Origin: Chloroflexota bacterium
GTDB lineage: Bacteria; Chloroflexota; UBA6077; FW602-bin22; CADDYW01
Direction: 5' to 3'
DNA length: 64,000 nucleotides
Assembly (NCBI GenBank): GCA_019690095.1
Contig: JADGGD010000001.1
Coordinates: forward strand, 38,745 to 102,744
Every line of letters begins with the position of its first letter. The first letter of the stretch is position 1. The notes beneath the pieces were generated by a model. The model saw only the letters and a program-made list of their open reading frames with translations. It had not been told where the DNA came from and searched no databases. The position numbers and the translations under genes are program-made. Positions 17,192 through 26,208 of the stretch are shown here, in pieces.

Positions 17192-17706
17192 CGCGTGCCC
17201 TCGAAACGCTCGAGGTCGCGTCGGACCTGCCGCCGGTAGCGGTCGAGCGTCGGATCATCGATCTGGAGATGCTCGGCAGACAGCCGCCCGCGCTGGAGGC
17301 TCTGGCGGAGGAAGATCAGGACAATCGCCGCACCGATAACCACGGCGAGGATCGGCAGGTACCAGACCGCCAGGTTGAAGCCCTGGCGCGGCGGCTCCAG
17401 TAGGACGGCCTCGCCGTAGCGGCTGACAAAGTAGGCCACCACCTGATCGGGCGTCTCGCCTGCGGCAAGCTTCTCACGGATGATGCCGCGCATCTCCTCG
17501 CAGAGCTGGTTGTCGCATACGTTCAGCGGTAGGTTCGTGCAGATCGGGCATCCGAGCTGGCGTTCAACCTCCAGCTCCTTCTCTGCGAGCGGATCATCGG
17601 CGTATCCGACGCGGGGCACGGCCAGGCTTGCCAGGAGCGCGAGCCCGAGGGCGATGACCAGGCTGACTCGCTGCCGCCGTCCCTGGAAGGTTTCAGATGG
17701 CCTCAA
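17188..17706 (-). CDS. ccmH: CcmH/CycL-type thiol-redox protein
   Basis: 172 residues with signal peptide, CcmH domain and a C-terminal anchor (about 125-145) plus a short cytoplasmic tail. The usual LRCxxCQ site reads LGCPICTN (Cys53, Cys56), and two more cysteines follow at 64 and 69 (NVCDNQLC), which is not usual. EEMRGIIREKLAAGETPDQVVAYFVSRYGE is a classic CcmH helix pair. It keeps apocytochrome CxxCH thiols reduced for heme ligation. It starts inside the last 14 bases of ccmF. Confidence 0.88.
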   Translation of the reverse strand: MRPSETFQGRRQRVSLVIALGLALLASLAVPRVGYADDPLAEKELEVERQLGCPICTNLPLNVCDNQLCEEMRGIIREKLAAGETPDQVVAYFVSRYGEAVLLEPPRQGFNLAVWYLPILAVVIGAAIVLIFLRQSLQRGRLSAEHLQIDDPTLDRYRRQVRRDLERFEGTR

Positions 17707-19684
17707 CGCGGACCCCCTCGCCCACTGGCCGAAGCACCGGTACTCGCGCCGGCTCCCGGTCGGGCCAGAGTGTAATCAGCGCGCCGGCAAGGAGGACAGC
17801 GCCCCCGATCCAGAGCCAGAAGACCAGTGGGTTCACGAAGATGAAGAAGCTCGCCGACCCATCGGGCTGCCAGCCGGCCAGCACGATGTAGAGATCATCC
17901 AGCGGCGTGCTCCGCAGGGCGACTTTCGTATTCGGCTCGGTTTCGAAGTTCACGTGGAACTCCTTCGCCGGCTCGAGCCGACCGGCGGGATGGCCGTCCT
18001 GTTGAATGGCCAGGTCTACCCAGACCTTCCGATAGCCGGGGAAGGAGCCTTCCTGCAGATGCCCCATCGTCAGGGTATAGCGGCCGATCGTCGTCGAGGC
18101 ACCGGGACGGAGTACGACGTTCTTCTCAAGCTGATAGAAATGCGAGCCGACGACCGCGATCGCGATCAGGACGATTCCAATGTGGACAATGTACCCGCCG
18201 TAGCGCCGGCGGTTCGAGCGGATGACGTTTACCAGCGCCAGGGCCGGGTTCTGGCCGGCGCGCATCCGTACGCGCACGCCCCAGACGAACTCCTGCAGGG
18301 TGGTTGCGAGGACAAAGGTGCAGACGAAGAGGGCCACGTCGGCCGGTGCCTGCCGGATTCCCGCGGCAAGCAGGAGGATCGTCACGCTTGCGGCGATCAC
18401 CAGGGGAATCCCAAAGTTGCGCCGCAGGGTTCGCGGCGAGGCGCGCCGCCACGGCATCAGCGGCCCAATGCCCATCAGGGCGACGAGCGCCAGGAAGAGC
18501 GGCCCATCAACCCGTTCGAAGAAGGGGGGGCCAACCGTGAGCTTCACCCCCTGCAGGGCCTCGGTGACCAGCGGGAAGATCGAGCCCCAGAAGGTGGCGA
18601 CAACAATCCCGAGCAGGATCAGGTTATTGACCAGGAAGCTGGCCTCCCGGGAGAGGGCAGACTCAAACTCGTGCTCGCCGCGGAGCTCTGGCATCCGATA
18701 GAACAGCCAGCCGAGCGAGAACACCAGGGACAGCGCCAGGAACGAGAAGAAGTAGATGCCGAGCGGTGACTCGGCAAATGAGTGCACTGATGACAGGATG
18801 CCGCTCCGGACGACGAATGTCCCGAAGATCGAAAGATTGAAGGTGATGATGACCAACGCCAGGTTCCAGACCTTCAGCATGCCCCGGCGCTCCTGGATCA
18901 TAACTGAATGGACGTAGGCTGTCCCGACAAGCCACGGCATCAGCGCCGCGTTCTCGACCGGATCCCAGCCCCAGTAGCCGCCCCAGCCCAGCACGTGATA
19001 GGCCCACCACATGCCGAGGAGGTTCCCTGCTCCCAGGACAGCCCAGGCAAAGAGCGAATACTTACGCGTTGCACGAATCCACTCGCTCCCGAGCTGGCCG
19101 GTGATCAGCGCGGCCATGGCAAACGCGAAGGGAACCGACCAGCTCATGTAGCCGGCCAGTAGTACTGGCGGGTGAAGGAGCATGCCCGGGTCCTCAAGGA
19201 GCGGGTTAAGCCCGAGCCCATTCGGCGCAGTGAACGGCAGTCGCTCGAAGGGATTGCTGACGAAATTGAGCATCAGCAGGAAGAAAGCCTCGATCGCCAG
19301 CAGAATCGCCGTGACATAGGGCATCAACGAGAGATTCGCACGCCGGTTCTGAAGGACCACAATCCCGAGGTAGATCGCCAGACCGGTTGCCCAGTAGAGG
19401 AGTGAGCCTTCCTGCCCGCTGTAGAACGAGGCAATCGTCAGCGGGAGGCTCATCTCCCGGCTGGAATGGGCGGCGACGTAACGGACCGAGAAGTCGTGGG
19501 TGACGAAGGAGTATACCAGGACTGCCGCCGCGATCGCCATGAGGATGGCTGTACTCCATGCGGCGTGTCGCCCACTGGCCAGGAGGGCTGGATCGCGCCG
19601 GAGGATGCCCAGCACATTGGCAAGGATGCCGTAAATGGTGACTGCCGCCGCGAGGAGCAGGGCTACCGAACCCAGATCGGCCAT
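17693..19684 (-). CDS. ccmF: Cytochrome c heme lyase CcmF
   Basis: 663 residues with about 14-15 membrane helices. The WWD motif reads WGGYWGWDPVEN (234-245), followed by LMPWLVGTAYVHS. It is the ligase core that moves heme from CcmE to apocytochrome. The C-terminal region (about 570-630) is an external beta domain. A longer frame starts 246 bases upstream, but ATG 19684 is taken because it begins right after the ccmE stop and the family N-terminus (LGSVALLLAAAVTIYG) starts there. Confidence 0.94.
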   Translation of the reverse strand: MADLGSVALLLAAAVTIYGILANVLGILRRDPALLASGRHAAWSTAILMAIAAAVLVYSFVTHDFSVRYVAAHSSREMSLPLTIASFYSGQEGSLLYWATGLAIYLGIVVLQNRRANLSLMPYVTAILLAIEAFFLLMLNFVSNPFERLPFTAPNGLGLNPLLEDPGMLLHPPVLLAGYMSWSVPFAFAMAALITGQLGSEWIRATRKYSLFAWAVLGAGNLLGMWWAYHVLGWGGYWGWDPVENAALMPWLVGTAYVHSVMIQERRGMLKVWNLALVIITFNLSIFGTFVVRSGILSSVHSFAESPLGIYFFSFLALSLVFSLGWLFYRMPELRGEHEFESALSREASFLVNNLILLGIVVATFWGSIFPLVTEALQGVKLTVGPPFFERVDGPLFLALVALMGIGPLMPWRRASPRTLRRNFGIPLVIAASVTILLLAAGIRQAPADVALFVCTFVLATTLQEFVWGVRVRMRAGQNPALALVNVIRSNRRRYGGYIVHIGIVLIAIAVVGSHFYQLEKNVVLRPGASTTIGRYTLTMGHLQEGSFPGYRKVWVDLAIQQDGHPAGRLEPAKEFHVNFETEPNTKVALRSTPLDDLYIVLAGWQPDGSASFFIFVNPLVFWLWIGGAVLLAGALITLWPDREPARVPVLRPVGEGVRVEAI

Positions 19685-19685
19685 A

Positions 19686-20171
19686 CTAGCGAACCGGCAC
19701 CGGCGTGGGAATCTCCGCGGTAAACTTGGATGGGCACTTGGCGAGGAGCGTGCTCGCCTCGAAGACGCCAGCGGTGCTGTAGTGACCTTCGACGACGACC
19801 TGGATGCCCGGTCCAAAGATATCCGGTACCACGCCCCGGTAGACCACCGGGAGTGTCCCCCCGTTATCAGCGATCGTGAAACGAACGGTCGCGTCGGTCG
19901 CTGATCGCTGGATCGAGTTCGGCTGGACAACTCCGGCCACCCGAACCGCCTGTCCCGATGGACCCCTGGCGCGAAGCTCGCTCACCGTCAGGTAATAGAC
20001 CGTCGTGCTCTGGAAACCGGTAATGATCAGATAGCCGATCGCCGCGATGACAACCAGGGCGACAGCCATCACGCGCATGGATCGCAGGCGCCCAGGCGAG
20101 TCCGGCTCCAGGCGGCGCGGAGTGCTCGCCGCGAAGGGCCGCTGATCCGCTATCAGGATGCGTTCACTCAC
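19686..20171 (-). CDS. ccmE: Heme chaperone CcmE, Cys-type variant
   Basis: 161 residues. One N-terminal membrane anchor (about 33-52), then the OB-fold: VRVAGVVQPNSIQRS, VVYRGVVPDIFGPGIQVVVEGHY. The heme-attachment site, normally HxxxY (AKHDENY), reads AKCPSKF, so Cys146 takes the place of histidine and Phe150 of tyrosine. CxxxY-type CcmE is known from archaea and some sulfate reducers; here even the tyrosine is changed. The start overlaps the upstream ccmG stop by four bases. The short C-terminal tail lacks the long acidic end seen in many proteobacteria. Confidence 0.9.
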   Translation of the reverse strand: MSERILIADQRPFAASTPRRLEPDSPGRLRSMRVMAVALVVIAAIGYLIITGFQSTTVYYLTVSELRARGPSGQAVRVAGVVQPNSIQRSATDATVRFTIADNGGTLPVVYRGVVPDIFGPGIQVVVEGHYSTAGVFEASTLLAKCPSKFTAEIPTPVPVR

Positions 20172-20746
20172 CGCAGGAGGTCCTCCAGAGTTCCGATCAT
20201 CTGCATCGCATCCACCGGGCCGGTGAACTTCCGCGCAATCGTTCCGCTGCGGCTGATCACGTACGTCTCTGGAAAGCCGACGACGCCGTAATTGATCGAG
20301 ACCCGACCGCCCGGATCGGGAGCCATCGGGTAGGTCGTCTGGAACTCCTTGATGAACGCGCGCGCATCGTGATCGTTATCCTGGACATCGATGCCGAGGA
20401 AGACGACCCCGCGATCGCGGTAGCGCTCCCAGAGCGTCTGGAGGAGCGGCTGCTCATCCCGACAGGGGGCACACCAGGATGCCCAGAAGTTCACCACAAC
20501 AACCTTGCCCCGGTAGCTTGCCAGATGCACCGTCTGGCCGTCGAAGGTGGTGAGTTGGAAGTCGGGTGCGACCATATCCGGACGGGGAACGAGCCCCGCC
20601 TGGAGCCGTTGCGTGGTCAGACCGTAGAGGAACAGCGCCAGGAGGAGAGCAACCGCCAGCCACGCCACTAGCGGAAGTGCACTCAGCCGGGCAGGCGTTC
20701 TCGACGGATCTCGCGCGATGCCGACGTCGGTCAACTCTCGTGACAA
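20168..20746 (-). CDS. ccmG: TlpA/CcmG-type thiol-disulfide oxidoreductase
   Basis: 192 residues. One N-terminal anchor (about 24-43) and a thioredoxin fold with WASWCAPCRDEQ (Cys92, Cys95), GVVFLGIDVQD and the cis-Pro loop VVGFPETYVI. It is outside the membrane and keeps apocytochrome or CcmH thiols reduced. It is the first gene of the ccm operon, 46 bases after a strong promoter -35. The start is unsure: the TTG at 20746 has AAAGG directly before it with no spacer. A TTG 12 bases later, or the GTG just before the membrane helix, may be used. Confidence 0.88.
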   Translation of the reverse strand: MSRELTDVGIARDPSRTPARLSALPLVAWLAVALLLALFLYGLTTQRLQAGLVPRPDMVAPDFQLTTFDGQTVHLASYRGKVVVVNFWASWCAPCRDEQPLLQTLWERYRDRGVVFLGIDVQDNDHDARAFIKEFQTTYPMAPDPGGRVSINYGVVGFPETYVISRSGTIARKFTGPVDAMQMIGTLEDLLR

Positions 20747-20767
20747 CCTTTCGACTCGACCATAGGG

Positions 20768-20797
20768 ATATTAGTGGCAGGCCATGGAGTTTGTCAA
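20768..20797 (-). promoter_or_regulatory. Promoter of the ccm operon
   Basis: On the minus strand TTGACA (20797-20792), an 18-base spacer and TAATAT (20773-20768). This is the best -35/-10 pair in the region and lies 22 bases before the first gene. The leader would be only about 14 bases. Confidence 0.7.
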
Positions 20798-20810
20798 ATA
20801 GCAGGCCCCG

Positions 20811-22202
20811 TCAGTACGGCGGAAGGTGGAGGAACCACCGCGCGCCCAGGAAGTTGCTTCCCACTGAGATGATCAGAAGCACGATGAACAATGCTCGCCA
20901 CCCGATTCCGAGTGGACGGCGCAGGCCAAGCGCGGTGAGAATCAGCAGGAACGGCGTGAAGTCGAGCGAGAAGCGGTAGCCGTACTGGTACCAGCCGGTG
21001 TTGTAGTAGAGGAGATCCGGAAGGGCGACCAGGATCGTGCTGGCCCAGGAAGCCGCCGCAAGCAGGGTATCCCGTGCCCGGGGCCAGCGCAGTGCGAAGA
21101 GCAGGGCCGGTGATACTGCCCAGAGCCCGGTGCCCTCCGGATCGAAGCGCAGGGGAAAGGCAAGCCCCAGCAGGGACAACTCCGGCAGGTGCAACTGGCC
21201 CAGGAACGCAAAGGGGTTCCCACTCAGGATAAGCCAGACCGCAGGGCCGATCGGACCGATGATCGGCGGTGTGATCAGGAAAGCGGCCAGGTTCCGGGGG
21301 AGAAAGTGGAGGCTGAACAGGCCGTAGCGCGCGCGATCAGGTGCCAGGCGCGGAGCAATGCGCATCGCGAGATAGCCGAAATCGAGGGGCGATCCGAAGC
21401 GCAGGGCATTCTGGCCAAGCAGGAGGATCAGAGCCAGGACCGACGGCGCGGCGAACGCGACCAGGTGGCCAGCTAGTGGACGCCCGGACCGATCGCGGCG
21501 CAGGGCGCACGCCAGCCAGAAAACGCCGCCGAGCACCGTCGGCGTTCGGGCGAGGAATGCGGCGGCCAGGGCAGCGCCCGCGACGAGTGGGCGCCCGCGG
21601 CCGGCGCATTCGATCAGGTAAAGGAGCATGAATGTGACCGCCACGACGTGGGCGGTGTACCAGACCGTACCGGCCACAGTCGCGTAGAAGTGGACCGTTC
21701 CAATCCCGAGCAGAACCGCGATTGCGATCGCCGCACGCCGGTAGACTGGAATGCCTGACGGCGCGGCGAAGCCCGGCCGGGCGAGCCGCCGTACCAGCAG
21801 GTAGGTGAGGGCAACGTTGAGCGATCCCAGGACAATCGTGAAGAGCACATCATTAAAGCCCGGGCCGACCAGGGCCACGAAGGGGAGCATCAGGAACGCG
21901 GGCATCGGCGGGAAGGAAACGTAGAAATGGCCCGCGAATGGTGTAATATCGCCAAGGCGTGCCGCACGCGCCGGGTCAATCCAGAGGCGTCCGTGGAGCA
22001 GGGCATCGGCCAGGAGAACAAAGTGCGGCTGTTCGGACTGCTGACCAATGCGCGACCCGTCGGTCCATGCATAGACAAGGAAGGCCAGGAGGGCCAGGAC
22101 CGCCGCGATAAGGCGGTCCCCCCCGGACCAGGTACCGGTGTCCATCGCGGTGTCCGGGGCGTGAGAGCTGGCTTCGACACGTACTGCGCGCGTGGTATTC
22201 AC
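20811..22202 (-). CDS. GT-C-like integral membrane protein
   Basis: 463 residues, about ten membrane helices. After the first helix comes a loop with QQSEQPHFVLLADALLHGRL and then AGHFYVSFPPMPAFLMLPF, a pattern of the membrane glycosyltransferase-like (GT39/87-type) proteins. There is no clear DxD or DE motif in the first loop, so enzymatic function is unproven. The GTG at 22202 was chosen because GGAAGGAGG lies 10 bases upstream; a frame running 213 bases further up is not supported. The last helices are well formed. Confidence 0.72.
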   Translation of the reverse strand: MNTTRAVRVEASSHAPDTAMDTGTWSGGDRLIAAVLALLAFLVYAWTDGSRIGQQSEQPHFVLLADALLHGRLWIDPARAARLGDITPFAGHFYVSFPPMPAFLMLPFVALVGPGFNDVLFTIVLGSLNVALTYLLVRRLARPGFAAPSGIPVYRRAAIAIAVLLGIGTVHFYATVAGTVWYTAHVVAVTFMLLYLIECAGRGRPLVAGAALAAAFLARTPTVLGGVFWLACALRRDRSGRPLAGHLVAFAAPSVLALILLLGQNALRFGSPLDFGYLAMRIAPRLAPDRARYGLFSLHFLPRNLAAFLITPPIIGPIGPAVWLILSGNPFAFLGQLHLPELSLLGLAFPLRFDPEGTGLWAVSPALLFALRWPRARDTLLAAASWASTILVALPDLLYYNTGWYQYGYRFSLDFTPFLLILTALGLRRPLGIGWRALFIVLLIISVGSNFLGARWFLHLPPY

Positions 22203-22532
22203 GGGGGATGGTCCTCCTTCCCATCCTGTTTCGAGCCCGTCTACGTGTGGTGGCCTCCAATTCAGTTCCTGGACTGACCGCCGGGTTAGGGTAAACGATC
22301 CCGCGGTCGATCGGCAAGCTTCTCCTGTGCGGTTGCCAGCGCCGGGTGTTGTAGGCCGTGCATAGGGGAATCGAGGAACAGCTCCTCGCTGGCCAGGGCG
22401 CACAAGAAGAGCCACGATGCGTCACGCGAGAGATGGGCGGGGCTCCGGCCGACCGCGAGATGCGAGTCCGACGGGCGCCGGTTGCCGGAAGCTGGTTGTT
22501 GAATCTGGTTGTTTTAAGGGGGTAGAAGCGGG
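22203..22532. other. Divergent intergenic region
   Basis: 330 bases between two divergent starts. No clear -35/-10 pair, terminator or RNA element was seen on either strand. Promoters for both flanking genes should lie here. Confidence 0.4.
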
Positions 22533-23330
22533 GTGAACGACTATGCGCAAGAGCTCGCGGGGGCTCGCGAGCTGGCCATTCAGGCGGGTGATGTCCTCGT
22601 CCGCCATTTCCAGACCGATCTCAGCGTAGAGATGAAGGGCTGGGCGGATCCGGTCACTGCCGCTGACCGGGAGTCCGAGCGGCTGATTCGCAGCGGCCTG
22701 CAGGAACGCTTCCCGTCCGATGGTATTGACGGGGAGGAAGAGCCACCGGTGCGCGGCTCCTCCGGCCGCGTCTGGCTGATCGATCCGCTCGACGGCACGG
22801 CCGACTTCGCAGGTGGTCTGCCGATCTTTGCGGTTGTTCTCACCCTGATTGAGGCGGAGGCGCCCGAGCGGCCGCTGGTCAACGTGACGTATGACCCGAT
22901 TCGCCGGGAGCTGTTCCACGCCGTGCGCGGCGGCGGGGCGTTCCTCAACGATCGTCCGATGCGGATGCGCCCGCGGAAGGATCTGGCATCTGCCCTGATC
23001 CATGTTGACTTCTTCTGGCGGCGTCAGGAAGCCTGGCAAACCAGCCTGGAGTTGGTGCGGCGGATCACCGCGGTCGCCCCGCACGTCCGGACGCTCGGCT
23101 CCGCTGCCTTGGCCCAGGCCTACGTGGCCGCTGGCCGGCTGGATGGCTACGCGAAGGTTGTCAGTGGCCGCTATGATATCGTCGGTGGGAACCTCCTGAT
23201 CACCGAGGCGGGAGGCATCGTAACCGACCTGGCCGGTCGCCCATGGCGCTCCCGCGGGAGCTTGCTTGCGGCACCGCCCGATCTGCACAGCCAGCTGCTC
23301 TCCCTAACCCGGGACCTGGAGCTGTCCTGA
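22533..23330 (+). CDS. Inositol monophosphatase family protein
   Basis: 265 residues. It shows the metal and phosphate sites of the family: DPVTAADRESE, GEEEPP, the signature VWLIDPLDGTADFAGG, and GGNLLITEAGG near the C-terminus. This fold dephosphorylates inositol 1-phosphate or related sugar or nucleotide phosphates with magnesium. The GTG start follows AAGGGGG at 15 bases, not an ideal distance, but the N-terminus matches the family. It heads a run of genes (dehydrogenase, ABC importer) that may deal with inositol or a related sugar. Confidence 0.88.
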   Translation: MNDYAQELAGARELAIQAGDVLVRHFQTDLSVEMKGWADPVTAADRESERLIRSGLQERFPSDGIDGEEEPPVRGSSGRVWLIDPLDGTADFAGGLPIFAVVLTLIEAEAPERPLVNVTYDPIRRELFHAVRGGGAFLNDRPMRMRPRKDLASALIHVDFFWRRQEAWQTSLELVRRITAVAPHVRTLGSAALAQAYVAAGRLDGYAKVVSGRYDIVGGNLLITEAGGIVTDLAGRPWRSRGSLLAAPPDLHSQLLSLTRDLELS

Positions 23331-23466
23331 CCCGGCCCTCGGCTTGACGATCATCCGTCCGCCCGGTATCGTGGGCGGCAGACGCCCCGCCGCGGATGCC
23401 CGGCGTGCCGTTCCGGGTGGGATGCACCGGGAGCAATAGAAGCGGCAGGGAAGAGTGGAGGGGATC

Positions 23467-24456
23467 ATGCTGCGGGTCGGTCTCGTTGGGGCCGGGAATA
23501 TTGGCCGCGAGCATCTGGCGTGTCTTCTGCAGCTTGATGAGGTGCGGGTCGTCGCCGTCGCCGATCCGGTCCTTGATCTCGCCCGTGATCTTGCGAATCG
23601 GGCTGGCGCGACCGCCTATGCCGATTACCGCGACCTCGTCGGACTGGTCGACGCGGTGTGGATCTGCACGCCGACCTTCCTGCACGCGGAACAGACGATC
23701 ACCTTCGCCGAAGCGGGGGTGCACGTCTTCTGTGAGAAGCCGATTGCGCTCGATCTCGCCGGGGCCGACCGTATGATCGCAGCGGCCCGCTCGGCCGGGG
23801 TTCAGCTGATGATCGGGCACGTGATCCGGTACTACCCGGAGACGGTACTCCTCAAACGGCTGATCGAGGAGGGCGAACTCGGCGAGCCCGTCTTCGCCTT
23901 TGGCCGACGGCTGATGGCCAGCGCGGTCGAGAAGCATGCGGGCTGGCGGCGCGACGTGCGGCTCTCCGGTGGGCTTGCCATGGACTCTGCGATCCACGAG
24001 GTCGACACGGTTCGGTGGCTGGCCGGTGAAGTCGCCACAGTGTACGGACGCGTTGTCCATGCCGATCCTTCCTACCCCGAGGTTGATACCGATTTTCGCG
24101 CGCTTCTTGGACTGCGTGGGGGAGCGACCGGAGCGGTTGAGTTCAGCATTCATATGCCGTTTCGCGACTGGTCGTGGGGGGTTGTCGGCACGCGGGCGAC
24201 CGCCGTCAGCCCGCGGCGTGGCGAGGTGCGGGTCGCGCGTCTCGGCGAACGGGAGGAGCGGGTGATCGGCGTGGATCCGATCGTTGACCCCGCCTCGCGC
24301 GTCAACCAGATGATGCTGGCCGAGAATCGGGCCTTCGTTGAATCCATCCGGCAGGGCGTTCCTCCGCCGATTCCTGGCGAGGAAGGGCGGCGGAATCTGG
24401 AGGTTATCCTCGCTATCTATGAGTCGTCGCGCGAGGGCCGGCCGCTCACCCTCTGA
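23467..24456 (+). CDS. Gfo/Idh/MocA-family oxidoreductase
   Basis: 329 residues. The N-terminal Rossmann fold has VGAGNIGREHL (GxGxxG) and DLVDAVWICTPTFLHAEQ, then EKPIALDL with the family lysine. The C-terminal alpha/beta domain contains GGLAMDSAIHEVDTVRW, with the catalytic DxxxHxxD (Asp, His). It should oxidise an inositol or sugar with NAD(P). The ATG at 23467 begins right at the conserved LRVGLVGAG and follows GGAGGGG, while a GTG 12 bases earlier is less likely. The promoter for the downstream importer starts about 100 bases after this gene. Confidence 0.85.
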   Translation: MLRVGLVGAGNIGREHLACLLQLDEVRVVAVADPVLDLARDLANRAGATAYADYRDLVGLVDAVWICTPTFLHAEQTITFAEAGVHVFCEKPIALDLAGADRMIAAARSAGVQLMIGHVIRYYPETVLLKRLIEEGELGEPVFAFGRRLMASAVEKHAGWRRDVRLSGGLAMDSAIHEVDTVRWLAGEVATVYGRVVHADPSYPEVDTDFRALLGLRGGATGAVEFSIHMPFRDWSWGVVGTRATAVSPRRGEVRVARLGEREERVIGVDPIVDPASRVNQMMLAENRAFVESIRQGVPPPIPGEEGRRNLEVILAIYESSREGRPLTL

Positions 24457-24555
24457 GCGGCCCCTGGACAGCGGCATGATGCGGCCTCCCTGAAGCATCT
24501 CCCGTGCTGGCGGGGCTGTGCCGGAGCATCCGGCGCGCAGTCCCCCGCCCGTTTC

Positions 24556-24584
24556 TTGACATAACTATTCCCCTGGAGTACGAT
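24556..24584 (+). promoter_or_regulatory. Promoter of the sugar ABC importer
   Basis: TTGACA (24556-24561), 17-base spacer, TACGAT (24579-24584). It is 54 bases before the binding-protein start. The same -10 sequence with a 17-base spacer is found at the argH promoter. Confidence 0.65.
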
Positions 24585-24638
24585 GCCGGTCCGGCTTGAC
24601 CTTGTAGTCGGCCGCTACCACAGGTGAGGTGTACCTTT

Positions 24639-26138
24639 GTGTTCCGCACGACGCGCAGACACGTGCTCCGGGCCGCTCTGGTCGGTGTGGCAGGAACGGC
24701 CATCGCAGCCTGTACTCGGGCCGGCTCGTTCTCGCCGGTCCCATCAGCAGCGCCGGGGTCGGCCAGCTCGACTGGCGGGAAGAGTGCCGCGCCGGTGACG
24801 ATCACCCACTGGGACTGGTGGGTCACCCAGGGGCCAACGATTGACCAGGAGATCCGTTTCTTTCAGGAGAAGTATCCCCGCATAACCATCCGCAAGACGA
24901 CCCAGGTTACGGACCAGTATCCCAGCCTGCTCCAGCTGGCCGTGAAAGGGGGCACGGCCCCTGATGTCTTCCTCATCCCGGGCACGCCGGACCTGATCGA
25001 GCAGATCGGCCAGGGATGGCTTCGGTCGCTTGATCAGTGGGCGACGGCGGAGTGGCGCGCGACCTTTCCACCGTACAGCTTTGCCGAGGGATCAAATATC
25101 TTCCAGGGGAAGCTCTACACTGCTCCCTTCGACGGCCCATCTCCCTGGCTCCAGCTCTATCTGAATGATCGCCTCTTCCGGCAGGCCGGTCTCGTCGATG
25201 CCCGGGGGAACGTCCAGGCGCCGCGTACCTGGGCCGAGGTCAGTGCTGCAGCCCGGGCGATCACCCGGGCTGCCAAAGGCGATGCCTTCGGCTGGGGATT
25301 CGGCGATAAGCAGAAGTTCGTCCTGCCCTGGCAGATGATGATGTGCCAGACCAGCGGCACGCCCGATGCTCAGACGAGCTTCGATCTCCGGACCGGTACC
25401 TATACCTGGGCTTCCAATCCGGTCTTCCTCGACTGGATCACGTTCTTCATGGGCATGAAGCGGGATGGTCTGATCGTTCCAGATGTGATGTCCATCGATG
25501 ATGAAACCGCTCGCGTCCACTTCGCCAGCGGGCGCTTTGCCATGCTCATTGGTGGAGTCTGGGTTCAGAGCGGCTGGGCCAAGACCAATCCGAACTTCAC
25601 CGAGTATACGGTGGTTGGTCTGCCGCACGAGGGGCCAGTGCCAACCAGCTACTTCTACCGAACGCCGGGGGGCGTGGGCTTCGGCATCGCCAGCCAGACG
25701 AAGCTTCCCGATGAGGCGTGGCTCTGGTTCAGCTGGCTTAACTCGAAGGAGGCGGCGATCCGGTGGGTCCAGGCTGGTCAGGGGCTGCGCGTCTTCCCTG
25801 AGGCGAACAAGCTCGAATATGCGCGAACGAAGCCGTATCGGGAGTATATGCAGGTCGCGCTGGAGGGCACACGGCTGGCCCCTGCGCCGAATCTGCGGCA
25901 TCCGACGATGGAACAGGTCAAGCCTCAACAGACCCTGCCAGATATTCAGGGCATCCTGGAGGGGATTTACACCGGTCAGATAAGTGACTGGAAAGGGGCG
26001 CTGCTGGATCTGCAGAACCGGCAGAATGCAGCGTTTGCCGCTGCCATCAAGGATGCCCAGTCGCGGGGCATCGCCGTCGATTTGGCGTGGTGGCGGGTTC
26101 CAGACTGGAACCTGACCCGCGATTACGTCCAGACCTAG
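24639..26138 (+). CDS. ABC sugar transporter substrate-binding lipoprotein
   Basis: 499 residues. The N-terminus has a twin-arginine type signal (TTRRHVLRAALVG) ending in a lipobox AIAAC, so it is a lipoprotein probably exported folded. A serine/proline linker follows, then a family-1 binding protein: HWDWWVTQGPTIDQEI, KYPRITIRKTT, GGTAPDVFLIPGTPDLIEQ, FASGRFAMLIGGVW. Its ligand is not known; oligosaccharide or inositol is possible from neighbours. The GTG at 24639 is chosen since AGGTGAGG is 9 bases before it, although GTG 24624 is possible. Two permease genes follow. Confidence 0.88.
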   Translation: MFRTTRRHVLRAALVGVAGTAIAACTRAGSFSPVPSAAPGSASSTGGKSAAPVTITHWDWWVTQGPTIDQEIRFFQEKYPRITIRKTTQVTDQYPSLLQLAVKGGTAPDVFLIPGTPDLIEQIGQGWLRSLDQWATAEWRATFPPYSFAEGSNIFQGKLYTAPFDGPSPWLQLYLNDRLFRQAGLVDARGNVQAPRTWAEVSAAARAITRAAKGDAFGWGFGDKQKFVLPWQMMMCQTSGTPDAQTSFDLRTGTYTWASNPVFLDWITFFMGMKRDGLIVPDVMSIDDETARVHFASGRFAMLIGGVWVQSGWAKTNPNFTEYTVVGLPHEGPVPTSYFYRTPGGVGFGIASQTKLPDEAWLWFSWLNSKEAAIRWVQAGQGLRVFPEANKLEYARTKPYREYMQVALEGTRLAPAPNLRHPTMEQVKPQQTLPDIQGILEGIYTGQISDWKGALLDLQNRQNAAFAAAIKDAQSRGIAVDLAWWRVPDWNLTRDYVQT

Positions 26139-26208
26139 TCGCTCAGGAGATGGGCCTGGGTGGGGCATCCTGCCCAGGCCCGGGGTGTCGCAGGAGAAAG
26201 GTTCTCGT

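Noticed and set aside
17693..17706. Overlap of ccmF and ccmH as a possible frameshift
   Set aside because: Both reading frames are complete and the family ends match; it is a normal coding overlap.
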